Of a stretch of 64,000 bases of DNA, positions 45,170-52,079 are shown in pieces. Every line of letters begins with the position of its first letter. Within the stretch, counting starts at the first letter, position 1. A program made the translations under genes and the position numbers. Under the pieces are notes generated by a model that saw only the letters and a program-made list of their open reading frames with translations, was not told the origin of the DNA and did not search any database. This DNA is from Fervidibacter canadensis. Its GTDB lineage: Bacteria > Armatimonadota > Fervidibacteria > Fervidibacterales > Fervidibacteraceae. Location: positions 1 to 64,000 of the forward strand of contig JBGOEJ010000006.1 of the NCBI GenBank assembly GCA_041446545.1, in the 5' to 3' direction.

Positions 45170-45428
45170 GCTGCCTCAGCCACTCCCGCTCCTCTTCCAC
45201 CTCCGCTTCCAGCAACTCCCGATGCTTCTCGTAGTAGTCCAACGCCTCGTAAACCGCCTCAACGGGCAACTCGTAGTCCTGCGCCACTTCCTCAGGCGTC
45301 ATCTTGTTCGCCCACATAGAGCAAAGCAAATGCCAGACAGAGAGATTTCGTCCTTTGATGTAAGGCGTTTTGCGCCAGCGGTGTGGTCGCCACTCAAGGT
45401 AGCGGTAACTGTTTTGTTGCTCGCTCAT
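45153..45428 (-). CDS. DUF433 antitoxin, copy B
   Basis: 91 residues from ATG 45428 (ribosome site GAGGTGAGGAAG). The first ~30 residues and the last ~35 (VEAVYEALDYYEKHRELLEA) are nearly identical to copy A; divergence is centred on WHLLCSMWANKMTPEEVAQDY, the part expected to form the DNA- or toxin-contacting helices. That pattern fits duplication followed by change of specificity. Confidence 0.75.
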   Translation of the reverse strand: MSEQQNSYRYLEWRPHRWRKTPYIKGRNLSVWHLLCSMWANKMTPEEVAQDYELPVEAVYEALDYYEKHRELLEAEVEEEREWLRQHGINL

Positions 45429-45470
45429 CTTCCTCACCTCGCCGTCAGAAATTATGCTGCCTTGCTTTGA

Positions 45471-45785
45471 TCAGGATGGTGCGCTTTTGCTGAGCAACTC
45501 TCGCAACCTTCGTTCAATTGCGTCCCGAACTTGCCTAAAGGCAGCAAGTCGGGTTTCTTCGTCGCCTTCAACTTTTGCGGGGTCGGGCAAGTCCCAACGC
45601 ACTTTCGGAACCGGCAAGGGCAAGTGGGCGCATTCGGCGTCGGCTTCTCCGCAAACGGTCACGATCAAGTCAACGGTTTTGGCGAATTCTAAGTCAAGGG
45701 GCTTAGGGCGATGGCGGGAGATGTCAATGCCTTTCTCCGCCATGACAGCGATCGCCAGTGGATGAATCTGTTTTCGCCGTCGCAC
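45471..45785 (-). pseudogene. arsC: N-terminally truncated arsenate reductase (ArsC, low-Mr phosphatase type)
   Basis: 104 residues from a GTG. They match the C-terminal two-thirds of thioredoxin-type ArsC: HPLAIAVMAEKGIDISRHRPK, DLIVTVCGEADAECAHLP, RWDLPDPAKVEG and a C-terminal helix. The missing ~35 N-terminal residues include the catalytic CX5R loop, and no frame upstream restores them; a stop precedes the GTG. The coding remnant begins inside a 6-3-6 stem-loop repeat (45782-45796), so the break coincides with that element. It is probably non-functional as a reductase. Confidence 0.7.
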
Positions 45786-45803
45786 CTTTCAGGCGCTCCA
45801 ACA
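45782..45803 (+). repeat. Dispersed stem-loop repeat, copy 1 (at arsC breakpoint)
   Basis: GCACCT-TTC-AGGCGC (one G:T/A:C-type mismatch) followed by TCCAACA. Member of a family also at 48984, 49047, 56832, 61496 and 61532. Confidence 0.6.
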
Positions 45804-45890
45804 CGCACAACCTGCTAACGGCTGCTTACTATCTCGCTTTCTGCCTTCCGTTTGATTTTGCGGCGGAGAGGCAACAGGCGGCTTGAGAGC

Positions 45891-45909
45891 CTTAAACGAG
45901 CCTTAACCC
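45891..45909 (+). promoter_or_regulatory. Pho-box-like repeat upstream of pstS (CTTAA type)
   Basis: CTTAAACG at 45891 and CTTAACCC at 45902, an 11-bp-spaced direct repeat like the cyanobacterial Pho box (CTTAACCT units 3 bp apart). It lies ~100 bp before pstS. The rest of 45804-46005 holds no gene; AAGGAGG precedes pstS. The motif differs from the TTGTCA repeats at 35.7 and 37.6 kb, so one regulator may not bind both. Confidence 0.4.
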
Positions 45910-46005
45910 TTTTTTGAGGACACCTTCATCCCTCTGGGGCAAACTGATGGGCGGATAGGCGTTGCCAAGCGGCGTTCAAAAACCAAGAAGGAGGTTGAAA
46001 GCGTC

Positions 46006-47037
46006 ATGGCGCAACGATGGCGACTGTTTGTTGGTGCTGCGCTGTTGGGATTAGTAGCAGCGTCGGCGGTTTTCACTTTGTCGGTTGCCAGCCAAACCCA
46101 ACTTTCGGGCACGGTCAAAATTGACGGTTCGGGCACGGTCTATCCGCTCACGGAAGCCATCGCTGAAGAGTTTGGGAAGCGCTATCCCAGTGTGAAGGTG
46201 ACGGTCGGCAATGCGGGGACAGGGGCGGGTTTGCAAAAGTTTAGTCGGGGCGAGATTGACATCGCTGGGGCGTCCCGTCCTATTCGTGCCAGTGAGAACG
46301 AGGCTTGCCGAAAGAACAACATCGCTTACATTGAGTTGCCCGTCGCTTTTGACGCACTCGCTGTCATCGTCAACCCTGCCAATACTTGGGCAAAAGTCCT
46401 GACAGTAGACGAACTCAAACGCATTTGGGAGCCCGCTGCCCAAGGGGAGGTGACGAATTGGTCGCAGGTGCGCAAAGGTTTTCCCAATCGCCCCCTCCGC
46501 CTTTACGGACCGACGACGGCGCACGGCACTTACGACTTCTTCACGGCAGCCATCGTCGGGAAGGAGCGAGCCAGTCGGGGTGACTACAATGCCAGCGATG
46601 ATTACAATGTCGTCGTGCAAGGGGTCGCTGGTGACCCCAATGCCCTCGGCTTTTTGGGATTTGCCTATTACGAGCAAAATCGTCAGCGATTGAAGTTGGT
46701 GGCAATTCAGTGTCCTTGCCATAACAACGGTAAGCCGTCCCTTCCGTCGGAGAAAGCGGTGCTGGAGGATCGCTACCATCTCGCCCGTCCGTTGCTGCTG
46801 TATGTCAACCGCAAATCTGCTGACCGACCTGAGGTGAAGGCGTTCGTGGAGTTCTACTTGCAAAATGCCGCAAAGTTGGCGAAGGAAGTGGGCTATGTGC
46901 CCTTGCCCAAACGGGCTTATGCGTTGGCGATGGCGCGTTTTCAAAAGCCCATCACAGGGTCAATGTTCGGCGCCAAAGGCTCGCAGGTGGGTGTGAGCAT
47001 TGAAAAGTTGCTGACGGTGGAAGGCGAGCAAAAGTAA
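46006..47037 (+). CDS. pstS: Phosphate ABC transporter substrate-binding protein PstS
   Basis: 343 residues, periplasmic, with a cleavable signal peptide (FVGAALLGLVAASAVFTLSV) and no lipobox Cys. The phosphate-binding pattern is clear: VKIDGSGTVYPLTEAIAEEF, VGNAGTGAGLQKFSRGEIDIAGASRPI, and FGPTTAHGT-like LYGPTTAHGTYDFF. Length is slightly above average. CAAGAAGGAGG lies before the ATG. It is first of pstS-pstC-pstA, with a 143-bp gap before pstC. A direct repeat resembling a Pho box lies upstream. Confidence 0.93.
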   Translation: MAQRWRLFVGAALLGLVAASAVFTLSVASQTQLSGTVKIDGSGTVYPLTEAIAEEFGKRYPSVKVTVGNAGTGAGLQKFSRGEIDIAGASRPIRASENEACRKNNIAYIELPVAFDALAVIVNPANTWAKVLTVDELKRIWEPAAQGEVTNWSQVRKGFPNRPLRLYGPTTAHGTYDFFTAAIVGKERASRGDYNASDDYNVVVQGVAGDPNALGFLGFAYYEQNRQRLKLVAIQCPCHNNGKPSLPSEKAVLEDRYHLARPLLLYVNRKSADRPEVKAFVEFYLQNAAKLAKEVGYVPLPKRAYALAMARFQKPITGSMFGAKGSQVGVSIEKLLTVEGEQK

Positions 47038-47180
47038 TGCCTTGACACCCTTGAAGTCGTTAAACGCAGTCCGTCGCACGGCAGGGCGCCTGACAAAGTT
47101 TTGAGCCGTTGGGTTTCCTGCCGTGCCACGCTTTGGACGCCCGATGACGATGGCGTTCCGAGGGAAGTGAGGGTTTGAAG

Positions 47181-48086
47181 ATGCGCGAGGCGACAACCCG
47201 ACGCGCCCTTTGGCAGGAACGAGTCATGCTGGTGCTGTTGACGGTTTGCGTGCTGGTGTCCGTCGCTACGACGCTGGCAATTGTCGTGGCGTTGACCGTA
47301 GAAGCGGTCGGCTTCTTTCGCGTCGTGCCGCTTTGGCGTTTCCTGACGGAGCGAGAGTGGACGCCATTGTTTGCGACGAAAAAGTTCGGCATCCTGCCGT
47401 TGGTGTGCGGGACGATGCTGACGGCGGGCATCGCCATGCTCCTTGCCGTGCCGTTGGCGTTGCTCATCGCCACTTACCTCGCCGAATATGCTTCAAAGCG
47501 AAGGCGTCAGCGGCTAAAGCCTATCGTGGAGTTGCTGGCAGGCATCCCATCGGTGCTTTACGGCTACTTCGCTTTGCTCTTCGTCACGCCTTTGTTGCAA
47601 AAGTTCCTCCCGTCCTTGCCGACTTTCAACGCCTTATCGCCGGGGATCGTTTTGGGCTTTATGGTTCTGCCGACCATCGCTTCGTTGAGTGAGGATGCTA
47701 TCTACGCCGTTCCCCGCAGCATCCGAGAGGCATCGTTGGCGTTGGGGGCGACGAAGTTGCAGACGACGGTGCATGCCGTTTTGCCTGCCGCTTCTTCGGG
47801 GATCATTGCCGCTTGTCTCTTAGGTTTTGCTCGTGCCATCGGTGAGACGATGTTGGTGACCATCGCCGCAGGCTTGATGCCTAACTTGACGCTGAACCCA
47901 TTAGAACCTGTGGAGACGATGACGGCTTACATCGTCCAAGTGGCGTTGGGCGACATCCCCCGAGGGACGCTGGAATACCGCACCATCTTCGCCGTCGGCT
48001 TAACCCTCTTCGTCATCGTCTTGGTTTTCAACCTGATGGGGCTTTTTTTGCAGGAACGCTTTTTACGCACCCTGCGGCGGATGTGA
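47181..48086 (+). CDS. pstC: Phosphate ABC transporter permease PstC
   Basis: 301 residues with six predicted transmembrane helices. Conserved PstC features: ILPLVCGTMLTAGIAMLLAVPLAL, the EAA-loop segment EDAIYAVPRSIREASLALGATKLQT, and LLGFARAIGETMLVTIAAG. ATG 47181 is preferred over TTG 47175. It pairs with PstA to form the membrane channel; pstA starts 12 bp after its stop. Confidence 0.93.
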   Translation: MREATTRRALWQERVMLVLLTVCVLVSVATTLAIVVALTVEAVGFFRVVPLWRFLTEREWTPLFATKKFGILPLVCGTMLTAGIAMLLAVPLALLIATYLAEYASKRRRQRLKPIVELLAGIPSVLYGYFALLFVTPLLQKFLPSLPTFNALSPGIVLGFMVLPTIASLSEDAIYAVPRSIREASLALGATKLQTTVHAVLPAASSGIIAACLLGFARAIGETMLVTIAAGLMPNLTLNPLEPVETMTAYIVQVALGDIPRGTLEYRTIFAVGLTLFVIVLVFNLMGLFLQERFLRTLRRM

Positions 48087-48098
48087 GGGGTGAAGGCA

Positions 48099-48971
48099 AT
48101 GACGACCGCCATAGCGGCAAAACGCCGTCGCGAAAGGTTGCTGGAGGGCTTGTCCCTCGCTGCTGCGTGGCTGGCGTTGGCATTGGTCATCGCCTTGCTT
48201 GTCGCCATCCTTGCGGATGTCATCGCCGACGGTTGGGCGCGGTTGAGTTGGAAGTTCCTAACGGGTTTTCCGTCCCGCCGTCCAGAAGAAGCGGGAATTT
48301 TGCCTGCGTGGGTCGGGACGCTGTATGTGATGACATTGACGGCGTTCATCGCCTTGCCCATCGGCGTCGGTGCTGCCGTTTACTTGGAAGAGTTCGCCCC
48401 TCGCAACTGGTTCGCTCGCTTGGTGGAACTGAACATCAACAATTTGGCGGGCGTGCCTGCCATCATCTACGGACTTTTGGGATTGCAGGTGTTCGTGCGA
48501 TGGTGTCGGATGGGAGAAAGCGTTTTGGCAGGCGCTTGCACCTTGGCGCTGATGAGTTTGCCCGTCATCATCGTCGCCTCTCGTGAGGCACTGCGGGCGG
48601 TGCCCAACTCCATCCGCGAGGCGGCGTTGGCGCTGGGAGCGACGAAATGGCAAACAGTGCGCGACCATGTGTTGCCCTTAGCGTTGCCAGGGATTTTGAC
48701 GGGCACTATCTTGGCGCTCTCGCGGGCTATCGGTGAGGCGGCGCCTTTGATCACTATCGGCGCCTTGACTTTTGTCGCCTTCGTGCCTAAATCGCCCTTT
48801 GACCCTTTCACCGTCCTGCCCATTCAGGCTTACAACTGGGTGTCACGCCCGCAACCTGAGTTCCATCAGAACGCTGCAGCGGCGCTCCTCGTTTTGCTGG
48901 CGCTGCTATCGCTGATGAACGGCATCGCCACTTACCTGCGCAACCGCTACCAGCAACAATGGCAGATTTGA
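48099..48971 (+). CDS. pstA: Phosphate ABC transporter permease PstA
   Basis: 290 residues, six helices. PstA pattern: GILPAWVGTLYVMTLTAFIALPIGVGAAVYLEEFAP (e.g. GVGAAVYLEEFAP), NNLAGVPAIIYGLLGL, REALRAVPNSIREAALALGATKWQT and ALSRAIGEAAPLITIGA. GGGGTGAAGGCA precedes the ATG. pstB and phoU, which normally follow, are absent; the region after the stop is repeat-bearing intergenic sequence. Confidence 0.93.
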   Translation: MTTAIAAKRRRERLLEGLSLAAAWLALALVIALLVAILADVIADGWARLSWKFLTGFPSRRPEEAGILPAWVGTLYVMTLTAFIALPIGVGAAVYLEEFAPRNWFARLVELNINNLAGVPAIIYGLLGLQVFVRWCRMGESVLAGACTLALMSLPVIIVASREALRAVPNSIREAALALGATKWQTVRDHVLPLALPGILTGTILALSRAIGEAAPLITIGALTFVAFVPKSPFDPFTVLPIQAYNWVSRPQPEFHQNAAAALLVLLALLSLMNGIATYLRNRYQQQWQI

Positions 48972-48983
48972 GGCGTGCAAGCG

Positions 48984-49006
48984 TGTCGGAGCGCCTAAAA
49001 AGGCGC
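48984..49006 (-). repeat. Dispersed stem-loop repeat, copy 2
   Basis: Read on the minus strand: GCGCCT-TTTT-AGGCGC followed by TCCGACA. It lies 13 bp after the pstA stop, where it could also end transcription. Confidence 0.6.
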
Positions 49007-49046
49007 AACGGAAGGGGCGCAAGCGGTGGCATCTCCGTGATTTGTC

Positions 49047-49068
49047 GCGGCTATTAGCCACTCCAACA
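49047..49068 (+). repeat. Dispersed stem-loop repeat, copy 3
   Basis: GCGGCT-ATT-AGCCAC followed by TCCAACA, in the 149-bp pstA-JAMM gap. A further block CGCCAGTCGCTAAT at ~49085-49098 is shared with ~61608. Confidence 0.6.
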
Positions 49069-49120
49069 CTATTGCTTTACGGGTCGCCAGTCGCTAATTG
49101 CTATCTCGTGGTGGTGGGCA

Positions 49121-49549
49121 ATGCGCTTGAGTAAAAAGGCGTGGGAGCATCTTTTGGAGCACGCCAAGCGATGCTTGCCCGAAGAAGCCTGCGGGCTTTT
49201 GGGTGGGCATGGCGATTGGGCGAAAGCCTTTTATCCCGTGACAAACGCTTTGCATAGCCCGACGGAGTTTTTCATGGAACCTTCCGAGCAACTGCGCGCC
49301 TTCAAGCAACTGCTTCAGGACGGTTACGAGTTGGTCGCCATCTTTCACTCCCATCCGCCTGCTCCGCCCATCCCGTCCCGACGGGATTTGGAGCGGGCTT
49401 ACGATTTTGAGCGGCGCCAACCTTATCACCCAAGCGTGCGGCATTTGATTCTCTCGCTGATGGACCCAGAGCATCCCGTCGCAAAATGTTACCGCCTGAC
49501 GGACGACGGCGAATTCGTGGAAGAGGAACTGAGCATTGAGGAAGGTTGA
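49121..49549 (+). CDS. JAMM/MPN+ metallopeptidase (Mec-like)
   Basis: 142 residues, a compact JAB1/MPN fold. N-terminal EEACGLLGG supplies the catalytic Glu, and the zinc motif reads FHSHPPAPPIPSRRDL (HxH, then S..D). This is the form of bacterial Mec, which cleaves cysteine from a ThiS-like carrier, or of proteins that trim ubiquitin-like sulfur carriers. It is followed after 20 bp by cysK, which supports a role in carrier-dependent cysteine synthesis, although no ThiS-like gene is present in the window. Confidence 0.82.
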   Translation: MRLSKKAWEHLLEHAKRCLPEEACGLLGGHGDWAKAFYPVTNALHSPTEFFMEPSEQLRAFKQLLQDGYELVAIFHSHPPAPPIPSRRDLERAYDFERRQPYHPSVRHLILSLMDPEHPVAKCYRLTDDGEFVEEELSIEEG

Positions 49550-49569
49550 CCGAAATGGAGTGAAGGAAG

Positions 49570-50556
49570 ATGCCGAAAGTGAGAGTGCGGGAGCGGAAAA
49601 AAGTGCTCCCAAGGCGTCTGGCACCTGCTTACAAAGTTGCCGACAACATCTGCGAACTCATCGGCGACACACCGATGGTGCGGCTCAACCGCGTCGTGCC
49701 TTCTGAGGCTGCCACTGTCTACGCCAAGTTGGAGATGTTCAACCCTTGTGCCAGCGTCAAAGACCGTATCGCCTTGAGCATGATTGAGGCAGCCGAAAAA
49801 GCAGGATTGATTGAGCCGGGCAAATCGGTCATCGTAGAGCCGACCAGTGGCAACACGGGCATCGGGTTGGCGATGGTCTGTGCTGCCAAAGGGTATCGCT
49901 GCATCATCGTCATGCCTGAGACGATGAGTTTGGAGCGGCGTTACATCTTGGAGAGTTTCGGGGCGGAAATTGTTTTGACGCCGGGCGTGGAAGGGATGTT
50001 GGGGTCAATCCGAAAGGCGGAAGAAATCGTCCGAACGACGCCCAACGCTTTCATGCCCCAACAATTCACCAACCCTGCCAACCCTGAAGTCCATCGGAAA
50101 ACGACGGCGGAAGAAATTTGGCGACAGACGAACGGCGAAGTGGACATCGTGGTGGCAACCGTCGGGACGGGCGGCACCATCACAGGGGTCGGCGAAGTCC
50201 TCAAAAAACGGAAACCTTCTATCCGCATTATCGCCGTAGAACCTGCGGGTTCTCCTGTCCTATCGGGTGGTCAACCTGGTCCCCATCGCATTCAAGGCAT
50301 CGGCGCCGATTTCATCCCTGAGGTGCTCAACTTGTCGGTCATTGACGAGGTGCGGACAGTGACGGATGAAGAGGCTTACGCCATGATGAAACGGTTGGCG
50401 CAAGAGGAAGGATTGTTTGTCGGCATTTCTTCGGGGGCGGCAGCGGTCATCGCTGTGCAGGTGGCTCAAGAAGTCGCCCCTGACCGCCTCATCGTCACCA
50501 TTTTTCCCGACACGGGAGAGCGCTACTTCAGTTTGGAGCCCTTCTTTCAGGTGTGA
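49570..50556 (+). CDS. cysK: Cysteine synthase (O-acetylserine sulfhydrylase family)
   Basis: 328 residues, PLP-dependent fold type II. The PLP lysine is in NPCASVKDRIA, followed by PTSGNTGIGLAMVCA, the Gly-rich phosphate loop GTGGTITGVGEVLKKR, and a C-terminal SSGAAA. A ~25-residue basic N-terminal extension precedes the core start NICELIGDTPMVRLNRV. AAGGAAG lies before the ATG. In the window it pairs with the JAMM gene as in the mycobacterial mec-cysO-cysM locus, so it may use a protein-bound thiocarboxylate instead of free sulfide. Confidence 0.92.
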   Translation: MPKVRVRERKKVLPRRLAPAYKVADNICELIGDTPMVRLNRVVPSEAATVYAKLEMFNPCASVKDRIALSMIEAAEKAGLIEPGKSVIVEPTSGNTGIGLAMVCAAKGYRCIIVMPETMSLERRYILESFGAEIVLTPGVEGMLGSIRKAEEIVRTTPNAFMPQQFTNPANPEVHRKTTAEEIWRQTNGEVDIVVATVGTGGTITGVGEVLKKRKPSIRIIAVEPAGSPVLSGGQPGPHRIQGIGADFIPEVLNLSVIDEVRTVTDEEAYAMMKRLAQEEGLFVGISSGAAAVIAVQVAQEVAPDRLIVTIFPDTGERYFSLEPFFQV

Positions 50557-50559
50557 GGG

Positions 50560-51297
50560 TCACACCGCTGGCAATCGGACGGTCACTTTCGTGCCTTTGC
50601 CCACCTGCGAGGTCAAAATCAGTTCGCCCCCGTTGTTAAGGGCGAGGGTGCGGGCAAGCCACAAACCCAGTCCTGTCCCTGTCGGTTTCGTCGTGACGAA
50701 GGGTTCAAAGAGGCGCCCTCGCACCGCTTCGGGAAGACCTTCCCCATCGTCCTCTACTTCCAACACTCCCATCCCTTCACTCCCGAAAGTCCGCACGAAA
50801 AGGTTTCCGCCGTCAGCGACGGCATCACAAGCGTTGCGAAGGAGGCAAAGGACGAGCATCAACAATTGGTGGGAGCAACCCTGAACAGGCGGTGTTTGAG
50901 GATGGTAGTCGCGGGTCACCCGAAGGCGACGGCGACGAAGAGGCGTGGCGAGAAAAGCAAGGGCTTGCTCGCAAATTTCCGCCAAGACGACTTTTCCGAA
51001 AGTTGGCTCACTTTGAGGCACTTCCACCAACATCCGCAACCCCATCAACAAGTCCCTCGCTTGCAATCCAACTCGCACGATTTCTTCCAAGTCGCTGCGC
51101 AAATCCGCTGGCAAGCGGGCATCGGTGCGCCAAAGGTCAGCGAAGCCGACGACGGTGTTGAGGGCATTGTTCAGGTCGTGGATGATGCCGGGCATGATGC
51201 TCCCAACCGTCGCCCACTGGGCAGCACGGAGGAGAGGAAGAGCGACCTCGCTCTTTGTGCCCATGTCGCTCTTACGCTTGATAGGTCGTCCCACCAT
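50560..51297 (-). CDS. Soluble NtrB-type histidine kinase
   Basis: 245 residues, only the transmitter module: HisKA with ATVGSIMPGIIHDLNNALNTVVGF (acceptor in IIHDLNN) and HATPase with NACDAVADG, DDGEGLPE and GTGLGLWLART. There is no input domain, so signal input must come from a partner protein. The start may be 51297 (AGGTG ribosome site) or Met 12. It converges with cysK, with stops 3 bp apart. No response regulator is adjacent. Confidence 0.85.
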   Translation of the reverse strand: MVGRPIKRKSDMGTKSEVALPLLRAAQWATVGSIMPGIIHDLNNALNTVVGFADLWRTDARLPADLRSDLEEIVRVGLQARDLLMGLRMLVEVPQSEPTFGKVVLAEICEQALAFLATPLRRRRLRVTRDYHPQTPPVQGCSHQLLMLVLCLLRNACDAVADGGNLFVRTFGSEGMGVLEVEDDGEGLPEAVRGRLFEPFVTTKPTGTGLGLWLARTLALNNGGELILTSQVGKGTKVTVRLPAV

Positions 51298-51320
51298 AGG
51301 GCACCTGCCTTCCCATAGGT

Positions 51321-52067
51321 TCAGCGGTTCAGATGGCGTTTATTGGCGCCCGTTTGAGCGACCAAGTTGTTCACTTGCAACCAAGCGTCAATACTGGCGC
51401 CTGCGTCCCCCCACCAACCTTCCAAAAACTCGTGCGCCAAAAGTCCCTGCTCGGCGTAGGCGTTGTTGACATCGGTGATTTCCAGTTCCCCTCGGGCGCT
51501 GGGTTTAAGTGTTCGCACGATGTCAAAGACGGTGGCGTCGTAAAAGTAGATGCCGATGACGGCGTAAGGGCTGGGTGGTTCTTTGGGCTTTTCTATGATG
51601 CGAAGGATGCGCCCTTGCTCGTCCAAAATCGGACAGCCGTAATTTTGAGGGTCGGGCACTTCCTTCAAGAGCACCAATGCCCCCCGTTCCATCCGCTCAA
51701 AGCGTTCCTTCGCCTTGCAAATATTGCCCTCAATCACATTGTCGCCCAAAAAGACGACACACTTGTCGCCGTTGACAAAGGACTCAGCAAGGCTCAGGGC
51801 ATGGGCGATGCCGAGGGGCTTTTCCTGATAGGCGAAATAGAGGTTTCGGATGCCGAGGCTTTTGAAATCCGCCAGCAACCGAGCAAAGTCCGTCGCCCAC
51901 TCGCCGCCCGTGATGAGCAAAATGTCGGTGATGCCCGCAATGACGAGGGCTTCCAGCGGATACAGCACCATCGGCTTGTTGTAGACGGGCAACAAGTGCT
52001 TGTTGGTCACCTTCGTCAATGGGTAAAGGCGCGTGCCCAAACCGCCCGCCAAGACGATGCCCTTCAT
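51321..52067 (-). CDS. rfbA: Glucose-1-phosphate thymidylyltransferase-like nucleotidyltransferase
   Basis: 248 residues of the RmlA family: LAGGLGTRLYPLTKVTNKHLLPVYNKPM is the NTP-binding start (GGLGTRLYPLTK), followed by FLGDNVIEG, VPDPQNYGCPILDE and ELEITDVNNAYAEQG. It makes dTDP-glucose (or a similar sugar nucleotide) as the first step to dTDP-rhamnose. It is shorter than classic RmlA (~290) and resembles the archaeal/long-branch type. It lies 12 bp downstream of the rhamnulose aldolase fusion, on the same transcript. Confidence 0.8.
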   Translation of the reverse strand: MKGIVLAGGLGTRLYPLTKVTNKHLLPVYNKPMVLYPLEALVIAGITDILLITGGEWATDFARLLADFKSLGIRNLYFAYQEKPLGIAHALSLAESFVNGDKCVVFLGDNVIEGNICKAKERFERMERGALVLLKEVPDPQNYGCPILDEQGRILRIIEKPKEPPSPYAVIGIYFYDATVFDIVRTLKPSARGELEITDVNNAYAEQGLLAHEFLEGWWGDAGASIDAWLQVNNLVAQTGANKRHLNR

Positions 52068-52079
52068 TGCCCTCTCCCC

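Noticed and set aside
45891..45909. Firm assignment of the CTTAA repeat as a binding site of the same regulator as the TTGTCA repeats
   Set aside because: Only period and position agree; the half-site sequence differs, so it is listed as a low-confidence regulatory site only.
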